DNA of 64,000 nt, from NCBI GenBank assembly GCA_022820825.1, contig JAJEEU010000093.1, positions 1 through 64,000 of the forward strand, given 5' to 3'. The notes under the pieces are model-generated. The model saw nothing but the letters and a program-made list of their open reading frames with translations. It had not been told where the DNA came from and did not search any database. This DNA is from Vicinamibacteria bacterium (GTDB lineage Bacteria; Acidobacteriota; Vicinamibacteria; Vicinamibacterales; UBA8438). Position numbers and translations under genes: made by a program. Below, in pieces: positions 8,981-16,781 of this stretch; within the stretch, counting starts at the first letter, position 1; each line of letters opens with the position of its first letter.

Positions 8981-9228
8981 CAGTCCGTGGTGAAACCCCG
9001 CGTCGCACCGAGAGCGGCGAGGCGCGCGGCTGACAAGGCGCGAAGAGCGAGCATATTCGACCATATGTGAGCGATGAGCAACACAGTCAGACGTGATGCA
9101 TCGTCGCTCGAATGCAGCGGGGCTTTTGCCACGGGCTGCTAGCGGGGACCCCGTAGCCCCGCGCCGGGCTTGCCGGGCCGCGCCGTGCGCGGCCTGGGGA
9201 ACGACTGCTTGGGTGTTCGTCGTCCCCC
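8946..9228. repeat. Repeat family A copy A2, interrupted by MITE B1
   Basis: The outer parts match copies A3-A5: GGGGCTGCGCCCC hairpin, CCCGGCAAGCCC arm, then after B1 the complementary GGGCTTGCCGGG arm, the GGCCGCGCCGTGCGCGGCC hairpin and a final GACGAC/GTCGTC pair. Element B1 sits at the central CTAG of the repeat. Confidence 0.8.
8977..9142 (-). mobile_element. MITE family B, copy B1
   Basis: A 166-bp non-coding element is bounded by CTAG on both sides. The ends are inverted copies of about 20 bp: TAGCAGTCCGTGGTGAAA at the left, and the reverse complement of TAGCAGCCCGTGGCAAAA at the right. It lies inside repeat A2. The uninterrupted sister copies A3 and A4 have one CTAG there, so the target was duplicated. 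The central part has no reading frame of note. TA-flanked inverted ends are typical of IS630/Tc1-mariner-derived MITEs; no transposase is present in the window. Confidence 0.8.
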
Positions 9229-9265
9229 TTCCTCAAATGCGAGGTTCGTCCCTCGTCGGCCAGTT

Positions 9266-10366
9266 TCAGGACAGCCGGCGCGGGGCGCGCGCGGCGGCGC
9301 GCTCCGGGCGGGTCCGCCGCGCTTCGGCGATGCGGTCCAGTTGCTCCTGGCGCTCCCGCAGCGCGGCGCGCTCGTCCTCCAGCCGGTGGAAGTGCGCGAG
9401 CCGCGCCGCCGGCAGCCTGCCTCCGGCGACCGCCGCGCGCACAGCGCACCCCGGCTCGCCGCGGTGGCCGCAGTCGCGGAAGCGGCAGTCCGCGGCCAGG
9501 GCGTCGACGTCGTCGAACGCCGCTTCCAGCGCCTGGCCGGAGTCCCAGAGCTGCAGCTCCCGCATGCCGGGCGTGTCGATGATCACGCCGCCGCCCGGCC
9601 GCAGCAGCAGCTCGCGGTGGACCGTCGTGTGCCGGCCGCGGCTGGTGCGGCCATGCACGCGGCGGGTCTGCTGGCGGTCGCTGCCGAGCAGGCGGTTGAT
9701 GATCGAGGACTTGCCGACGCCCGACGACCCGAGCAGCGCCACCGTGCGGCCCGGCGCGAGGTACGCCTCGAGCTCGTCGAGCCCCTGCGCGCGCGCGCAG
9801 CTCGTGGCATGCACCGGCACGCCCGGGGCTGCGGCGCGGATGGCGTCCACGGCCGCGGCCTTCTCCACCGTGGAGCACAGGTCGGTCTTGTTGAGCACCA
9901 CGACGGGCGTCGCGCCGCTCTCGGCCGCCGCCACCAGGTAGCGCTCCACGCGGCGCGGATTGAAGTCGCCGTCGAGACCGGCGACCAGCAGCACGGTGTC
10001 GACGTTGGCCGCCACCACCTGCCGCTGCGTCGGATCGCCGGCCGCCTTGCGGGCGAAGCAGCTCCGGCGCGGCAGGATGGCCCGGATGGAGGCGCGCCTG
10101 CCGCCGGCCCGGATGGCGACCCAGTCGCCGACCGCCGGCAGTCCGTCGGGGCCGCTGGCGGCGTGGCGCAGGCTGCCGGCCGCCTCCGCCAGCAGCTCGC
10201 CCGCCAGCGCGTGCACGCGGTACAGGTGGTTGTGCTCGACCGCCACCCGTGCGGGCGCCAGGCCGGGCGCGTCCACGTCGTCCAGAGCCGCGGCGAATGC
10301 CGCGTCCCAGCCGAGCAGCTCAAGGATGCACGACATCGATTTGCTCTCGGAGCTGCTCGGCTGCAT
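9266..10366 (-). CDS. rsgA: Ribosome small-subunit-dependent GTPase A
   Basis: RsgA (YjeQ) is a circularly permuted GTPase acting in late 30S maturation. The motif order is diagnostic: N-terminal OB fold, then G4 NKTD, then G1 GSSGVGKSS, then G3 DTPGM. A C-terminal zinc-finger region follows (CRFRDCGHRGEPGC). The product is about 366 residues. ATG at 10366 is taken as start; TTG at 10369 or ATG at 10336 are alternatives. The gene is bracketed by repeat A copies: A2 beyond its 3' end and A3 only 7 bp upstream of its start, in the same orientation. Confidence 0.92.
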   Translation of the reverse strand: MQPSSSESKSMSCILELLGWDAAFAAALDDVDAPGLAPARVAVEHNHLYRVHALAGELLAEAAGSLRHAASGPDGLPAVGDWVAIRAGGRRASIRAILPRRSCFARKAAGDPTQRQVVAANVDTVLLVAGLDGDFNPRRVERYLVAAAESGATPVVVLNKTDLCSTVEKAAAVDAIRAAAPGVPVHATSCARAQGLDELEAYLAPGRTVALLGSSGVGKSSIINRLLGSDRQQTRRVHGRTSRGRHTTVHRELLLRPGGGVIIDTPGMRELQLWDSGQALEAAFDDVDALAADCRFRDCGHRGEPGCAVRAAVAGGRLPAARLAHFHRLEDERAALRERQEQLDRIAEARRTRPERAAARAPRRLS

Positions 10367-10373
10367 CAATCGT

Positions 10374-10495
10374 TAGATGGGGCTGCGCCCCAAACCCCCG
10401 GCGGCGCTAGCGGGGACCCCTTCGCCCCGCGCCGCTGCCGCCGGGCCGCGCCGTGCGCGGCCTGGGGACGACTGCATCATTGCGCGTCGTCCCCC
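10374..10495. repeat. Repeat family A copy A3 (complete)
   Basis: This is the most complete uninterrupted copy. It has the first hairpin GGGGCTGCGCCCC, a central stem CCCGGCGGC/GCCGCCGGG enclosing GCGGGG/CCCCGC, a perfect 8-bp stem GGCCGCGC/GCGCGGCC with loop CGT, and a terminal pair GGGGACGAC/GTCGTCCCC. The central stem differs from A2 and A5 on both arms in a compensatory way. It fills the 5' side of rsgA. Confidence 0.8.
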
Positions 10496-10588
10496 TCCTC
10501 GTTCCAACGTTGTGCAGGGCTGCGACGCATCGCAATGGACGAGGTCGCGCTCCGAACCGCCGCCGCGGGCGGGCGCAGTCTACTACAC

Positions 10589-10770
10589 TAGCCCGCATGT
10601 CTCACCAGCGTTCGTCGCGAGGGCGTCGAGGCGCCGTTGTGGTGGGTCGCACGGACTGAACGACGCTGCAGGCGTAGTCGTAACTACGTCGAAGCGGCGT
10701 GAGGGAGTACGGCCCGCCACAGCGAGCGGATCGGCGACCGCAGCAGAAGGCTGGTGAGACATGCGGGCCA
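10589..10770. mobile_element. Repeat family C copy C1, about 180 bp with inverted ends
   Basis: The left end TAGCCCGCATGTCTCACCAG is repeated inverted at the right end (CTGGTGAGACATGCGGGCCA). The middle contains a small palindrome CGTAGTCGTAACTACG. Single-end fragments of the same element occur at 19869-19897 and 55687-55711. The right end supplies the ATG used here as the start of the ABC exporter. No transposase gene is present, so it is called MITE-like. Confidence 0.7.
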
Positions 10771-12614
10771 CAAATTCGATGGCTGTATCGATCAAGGGCA
10801 TGACTCCCGGCGCGTGGCAGGAAGCGCGCGCCCTGGTATGGCGTTACCGCCGCCGGCTGGCGCTGGGGTTCGCGCTGATGCTGGTCAGCCGGCTGGCCGG
10901 GCTGGCGCTGCCGGCGATGTCGCAGTACATCCTCGACGACGTAATCCCCAACGGCCGGACGGACCAGCTCTACCTGCTGGCCGGCATCGGCCTGGCCGCC
11001 ACGGTGGTGCAGTCGGCCACGGCGTTCAGCCTGTCACAGATCCTGGGCGTGGCGGCGCAGCGCGCCATCACGGAGATGCGCAAGCAGGTGATGGCCCACG
11101 TCACGCGGCTTCCGATCCGCTACTTCGATTCCACGCAGACCGGCATGCTGATCTCGCGGGTCATGACCGATCCGGAAGGCATCCGCAACCTGGTCGGCAC
11201 CGGCCTGGTCCAGCTCTCCGGCAGCTTCGTCACCGGCGCGCTGGCGCTCGGCTGGCTCTTCTACCTCAACTGGCAGTTGACCAGCCTGACCCTGGTGGTG
11301 CTGATCGTCTTCGGCGCCTGCATGTCGCTCACCTTCTCCTGGCTGCGGCCGATCTTCCGCGCCCGGGGCAAGCTCAACGCCGAGGTGACCGGCCGCCTGG
11401 GCGAGACTTTGGGCGGCATCCGCGTCGTGAAGGCGTACACCGTGGAGAAGCGGGAGCAGATCGTGTTCGCCCGCGGCGCGCACCGCCTGCTCCGCAACGT
11501 GGCGAAGACGGTGACCGGCGTGTCCGCCGTCTCGTCGTTCGCCACGCTCGTGATGGGCGCGATCGCCTCGCTGATGATCGTGCTCGGCGGACAGGCATTG
11601 ATGGCCGGCTCCTGGACGACCGGCGAGCTGGTGCAGTATCTGCTGTTCACCGGACTGCTGATCGCCCCGGTCATCCAGATTTCGTCGATCGGCACCCAGA
11701 TCACGGAGGCGTTCGCGGGCCTCGACCGCATCCGCGAGATCCGCGGCATGGCGACCGAGGACGAGGAAGACCAGGCGCGCACGCCGGTAGCCGCGGTCGA
11801 CGGCGAGGTCCGCGTGGAGCACGTCGAGTTCGAGTACGAGCCGGGCGTGCCGGTGCTCAGGGACGTGTCGCTGACCGCGGCGCCCGGCACCACCACCGCG
11901 CTGGTCGGCTCCAGCGGGTCGGGCAAGAGCACGCTGATCAGCCTGATCATGGCGTTCAACCGGCCGACCTCCGGGCGCGTGCTGGTGGACGGCCATGACC
12001 TCGAGGCGCTGCGGCTGAAGGAGTACCGGGCTCATCTCGGCGTGGTCCTGCAGGAGAACTTCCTGTTCGACGGCACCATCGCGGCCAACATCGGCTTCTC
12101 GAAGCCGGACGCCACGCGCGAGGAGATCCGGGAGGTCAGCCGCATCGCGCACTGCGAAGAATTCATCGAGCAGTTTCCGGACGGCTACGACACGGTGGTG
12201 GGGGAGCGCGGCGTCAAGCTGTCGGGCGGCCAGCGCCAGCGGGTCGCCATCGCCCGCGCCATTCTCGCCGATCCGCGGATTCTCATCCTCGACGAGGCGA
12301 CGTCGAGTCTCGACAGCGAGAGCGAGGCGCTGATCCAGGACGGGCTGCGGGCGCTGCGCCGCGGCCGCACGACGTTCGTCATCGCGCACCGGCTCTCGAC
12401 CATACAGTCCGCCGACCAGATCGTCGTTCTGGAAGACGGGCGCATCGCCGAGCGCGGCACCCATGAAACGCTGCTGGCGGCGGACGGCCGCTACCGGCAG
12501 CTCCATGACACGCAATACCGCCTGGAGCGCAACCGCTTCATCAATCCCGGAGAGGACTTCACACCCGAGCCGGCGCTGCCCGTCCAGGGGACGGCGGGCG
12601 CCCGGGGCGGCTGA
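10761..12614 (+). CDS. ABC exporter, fused transmembrane and ATPase domains
   Basis: This is a 617-residue type IV ABC half-transporter of the MsbA/multidrug class. About six membrane segments lie in residues 20-330. The nucleotide-binding domain follows, with Walker A GSSGSGKST, signature LSGGQRQR, Walker B ILILDEATS and the H-loop in VIAHRLS. It probably works as a homodimer exporting a lipid or hydrophobic compound across the inner membrane; the substrate cannot be told. ATG at 10761 lies in the right end of repeat C1 just after GGTGAGAC. ATG at 10782, just outside the repeat, may be the ancestral start. Confidence 0.85.
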   Translation: MRATNSMAVSIKGMTPGAWQEARALVWRYRRRLALGFALMLVSRLAGLALPAMSQYILDDVIPNGRTDQLYLLAGIGLAATVVQSATAFSLSQILGVAAQRAITEMRKQVMAHVTRLPIRYFDSTQTGMLISRVMTDPEGIRNLVGTGLVQLSGSFVTGALALGWLFYLNWQLTSLTLVVLIVFGACMSLTFSWLRPIFRARGKLNAEVTGRLGETLGGIRVVKAYTVEKREQIVFARGAHRLLRNVAKTVTGVSAVSSFATLVMGAIASLMIVLGGQALMAGSWTTGELVQYLLFTGLLIAPVIQISSIGTQITEAFAGLDRIREIRGMATEDEEDQARTPVAAVDGEVRVEHVEFEYEPGVPVLRDVSLTAAPGTTTALVGSSGSGKSTLISLIMAFNRPTSGRVLVDGHDLEALRLKEYRAHLGVVLQENFLFDGTIAANIGFSKPDATREEIREVSRIAHCEEFIEQFPDGYDTVVGERGVKLSGGQRQRVAIARAILADPRILILDEATSSLDSESEALIQDGLRALRRGRTTFVIAHRLSTIQSADQIVVLEDGRIAERGTHETLLAADGRYRQLHDTQYRLERNRFINPGEDFTPEPALPVQGTAGARGG

Positions 12615-12626
12615 CGGGGCGGTTGA

Positions 12627-12632
12627 TACAAT
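12627..12632 (+). promoter_or_regulatory. Possible -10 box for the cupredoxin-like gene
   Basis: TACAAT lies in the gap after the ABC exporter. A GGAGG ribosome binding site (about 12649) then precedes the ATG at 12660. No clear -35 box. Confidence 0.3.
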
Positions 12633-12659
12633 TTCCGACCGGCGGGCTGGAGGCGATTG

Positions 12660-13349
12660 ATGGAACGATGGGCACTGGCCGCAGTGCTGGCGGCGGGCAT
12701 GGCGCTGCTCGGATTGGGAACGCTAGCCGGGCGCGCGCAGGGGACCGGGACCGTCACCGGCCGGATCACCGTCGACACCGTGCCCGACAAGGTCATGGTG
12801 GCGGTCGACACCGACCAGATGGTCTGCGGAGACGAGATCGAGGACCAGACGACCCTGGTGGATCCCTCCGGCGGCGTGGCCAACGCGGTCGTGCTCGTCA
12901 GCGGGCTGGAATGGGACGCCGACCCGCCCGCGCCGTCCATCGCCAACGAGGGCTGCTTCTTCCGGCCGCGGGTGCAGGTGGCCCGCACGCGCAGCCAGTT
13001 GCTCATCACGAGCGCCGACGACACGCTGCACTCGACGCACGCCTACGACGACCGGCAGCGCACGACGTTCAACGTCGCCATCCCGTTCCCCGGCCTGGAG
13101 ATCACGCGCCCGCTGCGGCGGCCCGGCGTCCTCCGCATCGAATGCGACTCGCACGGCTGGATGCGCGGGTGGATCTACGTCACCGGCGACCGCGCGGTCG
13201 TGAGCGGCGCGGACGGCCGGTTCGAGCTGACCGGCATTCCCGCCGGCACCTACGAGCTCGCCATCTGGCACGAGCGCTACGAGGGCGAGCCGCAGTCGGT
13301 CACCGTGACCGCGGGCGGCACGACCGAGGCTGACTTCGCCCTCCGCTGA
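12660..13349 (+). CDS. Secreted cupredoxin-like protein with C-terminal carboxypeptidase-regulatory-like domain
   Basis: The 229-residue protein has a Sec signal (about residues 4-26). The central part resembles a type I copper (plastocyanin-like) domain: a His in the LHSTHAY region, and then Cys, His and Met closely spaced in IECDSHGWM, the order of the usual Cu ligands. The last 45 residues (GADGRFELTGIPAGTYEL onward) form a CarboxypepD_reg-like beta sandwich. It is probably a periplasmic redox or copper-binding protein. Copper binding is inferred from the motif only. A GGAGG ribosome binding site precedes the ATG. Confidence 0.6.
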   Translation: MERWALAAVLAAGMALLGLGTLAGRAQGTGTVTGRITVDTVPDKVMVAVDTDQMVCGDEIEDQTTLVDPSGGVANAVVLVSGLEWDADPPAPSIANEGCFFRPRVQVARTRSQLLITSADDTLHSTHAYDDRQRTTFNVAIPFPGLEITRPLRRPGVLRIECDSHGWMRGWIYVTGDRAVVSGADGRFELTGIPAGTYELAIWHERYEGEPQSVTVTAGGTTEADFALR

Positions 13350-13388
13350 CCGTCCGCCGGCCGACCGCCGGGCGGCGCCTGCAGTGCG

Positions 13389-14858
13389 ATGACGACGCCC
13401 CAACCCGTCTACACGCTGAAGGGCCTGGGCGCGGCCTTCCCGCCCGAACGCCCGGCGTTCCGCGACCTGTGGCTGTCGCTGCCGGCCGGCGCGCGGGTGG
13501 GCGTCGTCGGGCCCGCCGGCGCCGGCAAGACGACGCTGCTGCGGATCATGGCGGGGGAGCTGTCCGCATTCGAGGGGGAAGCGCAACCCGCCGCGGGCAT
13601 CACGGTCGGCCATCTTTCTCCCGAGCCGCGGATCGACGGCGCCGAGACCGTCGCCGGCGCCATCGAGGCCGGCGTCGGCCACCTCCGCAAGCTGCTGAAG
13701 GAGTACGACGCCGTGATGGCCGAGCTCGCGTCGGGGCCGATCGATTACGGGCCGCCGATGGAGGCGCAGGGCCGGCTGGAGCAGGCGCTCAACGCCGCCG
13801 GCGCATGGCGCCTGGACCGGCGCGTCGAGTCGTTGACCGCCGCGCTGCGCCTGCCGCCGGGACCCACCCCGCTGGGTGCGCTGACGGCGGCGGAACGCCG
13901 GCGCCTCGCGCTCTGCCGGCTGCTGCTGCGGGCGCCCGACCTGCTGCTGCTCGACGATCCCGCCGCCGACCTGGACGCCGAGGCCGCGGCGTGGCTCGAT
14001 CGCCACCTGGCGGCGTACCGGGGAACCGTGGTCGCCGCCACGCGCGACCGCTGCTTCCTGGAAGGCGTTGCGGACTGGATTCTGGAGCTCGACGGCGCGG
14101 CGGCCACCGCCCGGCGCGGCGGCTACGCGTCCTGGCTGGAGCAGAAGCGGGAGCAGCTCGACGGCGCCGCGCCGCCGGCCGGCGACCGCCGGCTCGCCGT
14201 GCAGCGCGAGATCGAGTGGCTGCGGATGCCGGCGCGCGTGCGGACAGCCAATGCCGGGGCGCGCATGCAGAGCCGCGCGGGGGCAAGCGCCGGTCCCGCC
14301 GTGGTCGAAGCGGAGAACCTGATCAAGGGCAGCGGAGCGCGGGCGCTCATCGGCGGCCTGTCGTTCGCGCTGCCGCCGGGCGCCATCGCCGGCGTGCTCG
14401 GCCCCGGCCGCTGCGGCAAGACCACGCTGCTCGGGCTGATCGCGGGCGAGGCAACACCGGACGCCGGCGCCATCCGGCTCGGTCCCGATGTCCGCGCAGC
14501 GCTCATGAAAGGCCCGGACGGCGGGCCGCACCCGGATCCGGCCGCCCGCCTCGCGGCGCTGCAGCAGACCGGCGTCAACCTCGTGCTGCTCGACGAGCCC
14601 GAACGCGGCCTCGACATCGACGGCCTGCGCGCTCTGGAGGAGGCGCTGCTCGCGTTTCCCGGCACCCTCGTCGTGGCCACGGCCGACCGCCGGCTCCTGG
14701 ACCGCACCGCGACCCACATCCTGGCTTTCGAGGGCGACAGCCGGGTGGAGTGGTTCCCCGGCGCCTACGCGGCCTACGAGTCCGACCGCCGCCGCCGTCT
14801 GGGCCGCGCCGCCGATCAGCCCCAGCGCGTCCGGTTCCGGAAGCTCACCCGCGGCTGA
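13389..14858 (+). CDS. Degenerate ABC-F ATPase related to EttA
   Basis: The 489-residue soluble protein has two ABC domains in the ABC-F order, without membrane segments, and most resembles EttA (about 555 residues). The first domain has Walker A GPAGAGKTT and a Walker B-like LLLLDDPAADLD, but its signature is ALTAAERRRLAL instead of LSGG. The second has Walker A GPGRCGKTT and Walker B LVLLDEP, but the segment between them is much shortened and no signature motif remains. Translation-factor activity of the EttA kind therefore looks impaired. The frame is intact, so it is called a divergent gene rather than a pseudogene. Confidence 0.65.
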   Translation: MTTPQPVYTLKGLGAAFPPERPAFRDLWLSLPAGARVGVVGPAGAGKTTLLRIMAGELSAFEGEAQPAAGITVGHLSPEPRIDGAETVAGAIEAGVGHLRKLLKEYDAVMAELASGPIDYGPPMEAQGRLEQALNAAGAWRLDRRVESLTAALRLPPGPTPLGALTAAERRRLALCRLLLRAPDLLLLDDPAADLDAEAAAWLDRHLAAYRGTVVAATRDRCFLEGVADWILELDGAAATARRGGYASWLEQKREQLDGAAPPAGDRRLAVQREIEWLRMPARVRTANAGARMQSRAGASAGPAVVEAENLIKGSGARALIGGLSFALPPGAIAGVLGPGRCGKTTLLGLIAGEATPDAGAIRLGPDVRAALMKGPDGGPHPDPAARLAALQQTGVNLVLLDEPERGLDIDGLRALEEALLAFPGTLVVATADRRLLDRTATHILAFEGDSRVEWFPGAYAAYESDRRRRLGRAADQPQRVRFRKLTRG

Positions 14859-14865
14859 GGGACCG

Positions 14866-16767
14866 TTAGCGGTTGCGGACCAGGTGTATCCCGACGGCGG
14901 CCGCCAGCAGCACCAGGCCGATGACGTCCGTCGCCGTGGCGGCGTAGAAGAGCAGCAGGCCGGCGGCGACGGCGATCACGCGCTCGAGCGTGCTTGCCGA
15001 CCGCTTCAGCCAGCCTCCGAGGCCCATCGCCAGCGCGCTGACGCCGAGAGCGGCGGTGCCGGCCGTGCGGAGGACGTCGGCAGCCGGCGCCTGCAGCAGC
15101 ACGCCCGCCCCCTCGGGACTCAGGGTGAAGGCGAACGGCACGAGGAAGCCCGGCAGCGTGTACTTCCAGGTGAGCATCATGGTGCGGAACGGATTGCCCC
15201 CGGTGATGGCGGCCGCGGCGAACGGCGAGAGCGCCGTGGGCGGGCTCACCTCGGACAGCACCGCGTAGTAGAAGATGAACATGTGCGCGGCGAAGTCGGG
15301 GATGCCGACCAGCGTCAGCGCCGGGGCGATCATCACCGCGGCGATGATGTAGGAGGCGGTGACCGGCACCGCCAGCCCGAGCATCCAGACCGCGACGGCG
15401 GCGTACGCCACCGTCAGGAAGACGCTGCCGCCGGCCAGCGCCACGAGGATGCCGGCGAGCTTGAGGCCGAGTCCGGTCAGCGTCACCACGCCGACGATGA
15501 TGCCGGCCGTCGCGGTGGTGGCCGCCACCGACAGCACGCTGCGGCCGCCGTCCTCCAGCGCTGCCAGCAGGCGGCGCGGCGCGAGCGCGGTCTCCCGGCG
15601 CATGAAGCTGAGGCCGACGGCGCACAGCGTGGCGAAGAACACCGCGCGGAACGGCGTCATGCCCGAGACCAGCAACGCGACGATCAGCACCAGCGGCAGG
15701 AACTGGTAGCCCGAGCGGCGCATCAGCGTCCCCACGGAGGGGAGATCGACCTCCACGGCCGACGTGTGCAGCCGGCGCGCGTCCGCCTCGATCATCAGGA
15801 TGATGGAGAGGTAGTACAGCACCGCCGGGATGATCGCCATCGCGATCACCTGCAGGTAGCTGATCTGCAGGAACTCCGCGATCAGGAACGCCGCCGCCCC
15901 CATGGTGGGCGGCGCGAGAATGGCGCCGATGCCGGAAGCCGACAGGATGCCGCCGCCGACGTCGGCCGAGAATCCGGCGCGCCGCAGCAGCGGCCAGGCG
16001 ACCGCGCCCAGCGTCACCGTCGTCGCCACGCCGCTGCCCGAGACGGTGCCGAGCAGGAAGCCCGAAATCGTCACCGTGCGTCCCGGTCCGGCGCCGCTAC
16101 CCGAGCGCCCGAACGCCGACATCGTCCACGTGATGAAGAACTGCCCGGCTCCCGAGTGCGCGAGCATGGCGCCGAAGATGGTGAACAGCACGATGTAGGT
16201 GGCCGCCACGTCGAGCGGCACCCCGAAGATGCCCTCCAGCGTCATGTAAAGCGTGCCGATCAGGCGGGCCGCGTCGTAGCCGCGGTGGGCGAACAGCTCG
16301 AGCCCGATCAGCTCGAACAGCGGGCCGTAGTAGCCGTAGAGTACGAAGGCGACCGCCGTCACAGGCAGGATGGGGCCCACGGTGCGGCGCGTGGCCTCCA
16401 GCACGAGCAGCGTCGTCACGCCGCCCAGCAGCAGGTCGACGACGCCCGGCGTGGCCGCGCGGTACACGAACTGGTCGAAGTCGATGATCGGCCAGAGGAG
16501 GGCGGCCATTGCCGCCGCGACCAGCAGCCAGTCAACCGCGGTAACGCGCGTCCGTGTCCCGGCGCGCGCCGGATAGAGGAGGAAGGTGGCGATCAGCACG
16601 ACCAGCAGGAAGCTGACGCGGTAGATCTGCGGCTGGACGATCCCGACTACCCAGTACAGGGCGTAGAGCGACAGCCCCGCGGTGAGGACCGTCGCGAGCA
16701 GGCGCGGAATGCCGCTCAGCGTCCGGGTCGGCGCGTCAGGCGTCGCCGGCGGGCGGGCTTCGGTCAT
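14866..16767 (-). CDS. TRAP transporter permease, fused 4TM-12TM (DctQM-type) subunits
   Basis: The product of about 633 residues has some 16 hydrophobic segments. Its middle contains stretches typical of TAXI-type TRAP permeases (AHSGAGQFFITWTMSAFGR, then GSGVATTVTLGAVAWPLL, then GGGILSASGIGAILAPPTMG). It would use a sodium or proton gradient to import an organic acid delivered by the TAXI binding protein, whose gene ends 14 bp upstream. An ATG 36 nt further upstream (16803) would overlap that gene. Confidence 0.88.
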   Translation of the reverse strand: MTEARPPATPDAPTRTLSGIPRLLATVLTAGLSLYALYWVVGIVQPQIYRVSFLLVVLIATFLLYPARAGTRTRVTAVDWLLVAAAMAALLWPIIDFDQFVYRAATPGVVDLLLGGVTTLLVLEATRRTVGPILPVTAVAFVLYGYYGPLFELIGLELFAHRGYDAARLIGTLYMTLEGIFGVPLDVAATYIVLFTIFGAMLAHSGAGQFFITWTMSAFGRSGSGAGPGRTVTISGFLLGTVSGSGVATTVTLGAVAWPLLRRAGFSADVGGGILSASGIGAILAPPTMGAAAFLIAEFLQISYLQVIAMAIIPAVLYYLSIILMIEADARRLHTSAVEVDLPSVGTLMRRSGYQFLPLVLIVALLVSGMTPFRAVFFATLCAVGLSFMRRETALAPRRLLAALEDGGRSVLSVAATTATAGIIVGVVTLTGLGLKLAGILVALAGGSVFLTVAYAAVAVWMLGLAVPVTASYIIAAVMIAPALTLVGIPDFAAHMFIFYYAVLSEVSPPTALSPFAAAAITGGNPFRTMMLTWKYTLPGFLVPFAFTLSPEGAGVLLQAPAADVLRTAGTAALGVSALAMGLGGWLKRSASTLERVIAVAAGLLLFYAATATDVIGLVLLAAAVGIHLVRNR

Positions 16768-16781
16768 CGGGCGGCCGGAGA

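Noticed and set aside
8946-9228. A CRISPR array or tandem repeat at the repeats after queG
   Set aside because: Units are not evenly spaced; the structure is one repeat interrupted by another, not repeat-spacer units.
10377-10757. Open frame across repeats A3 and C1
   Set aside because: It consists only of repeat DNA and has no ribosome binding site or conserved product.
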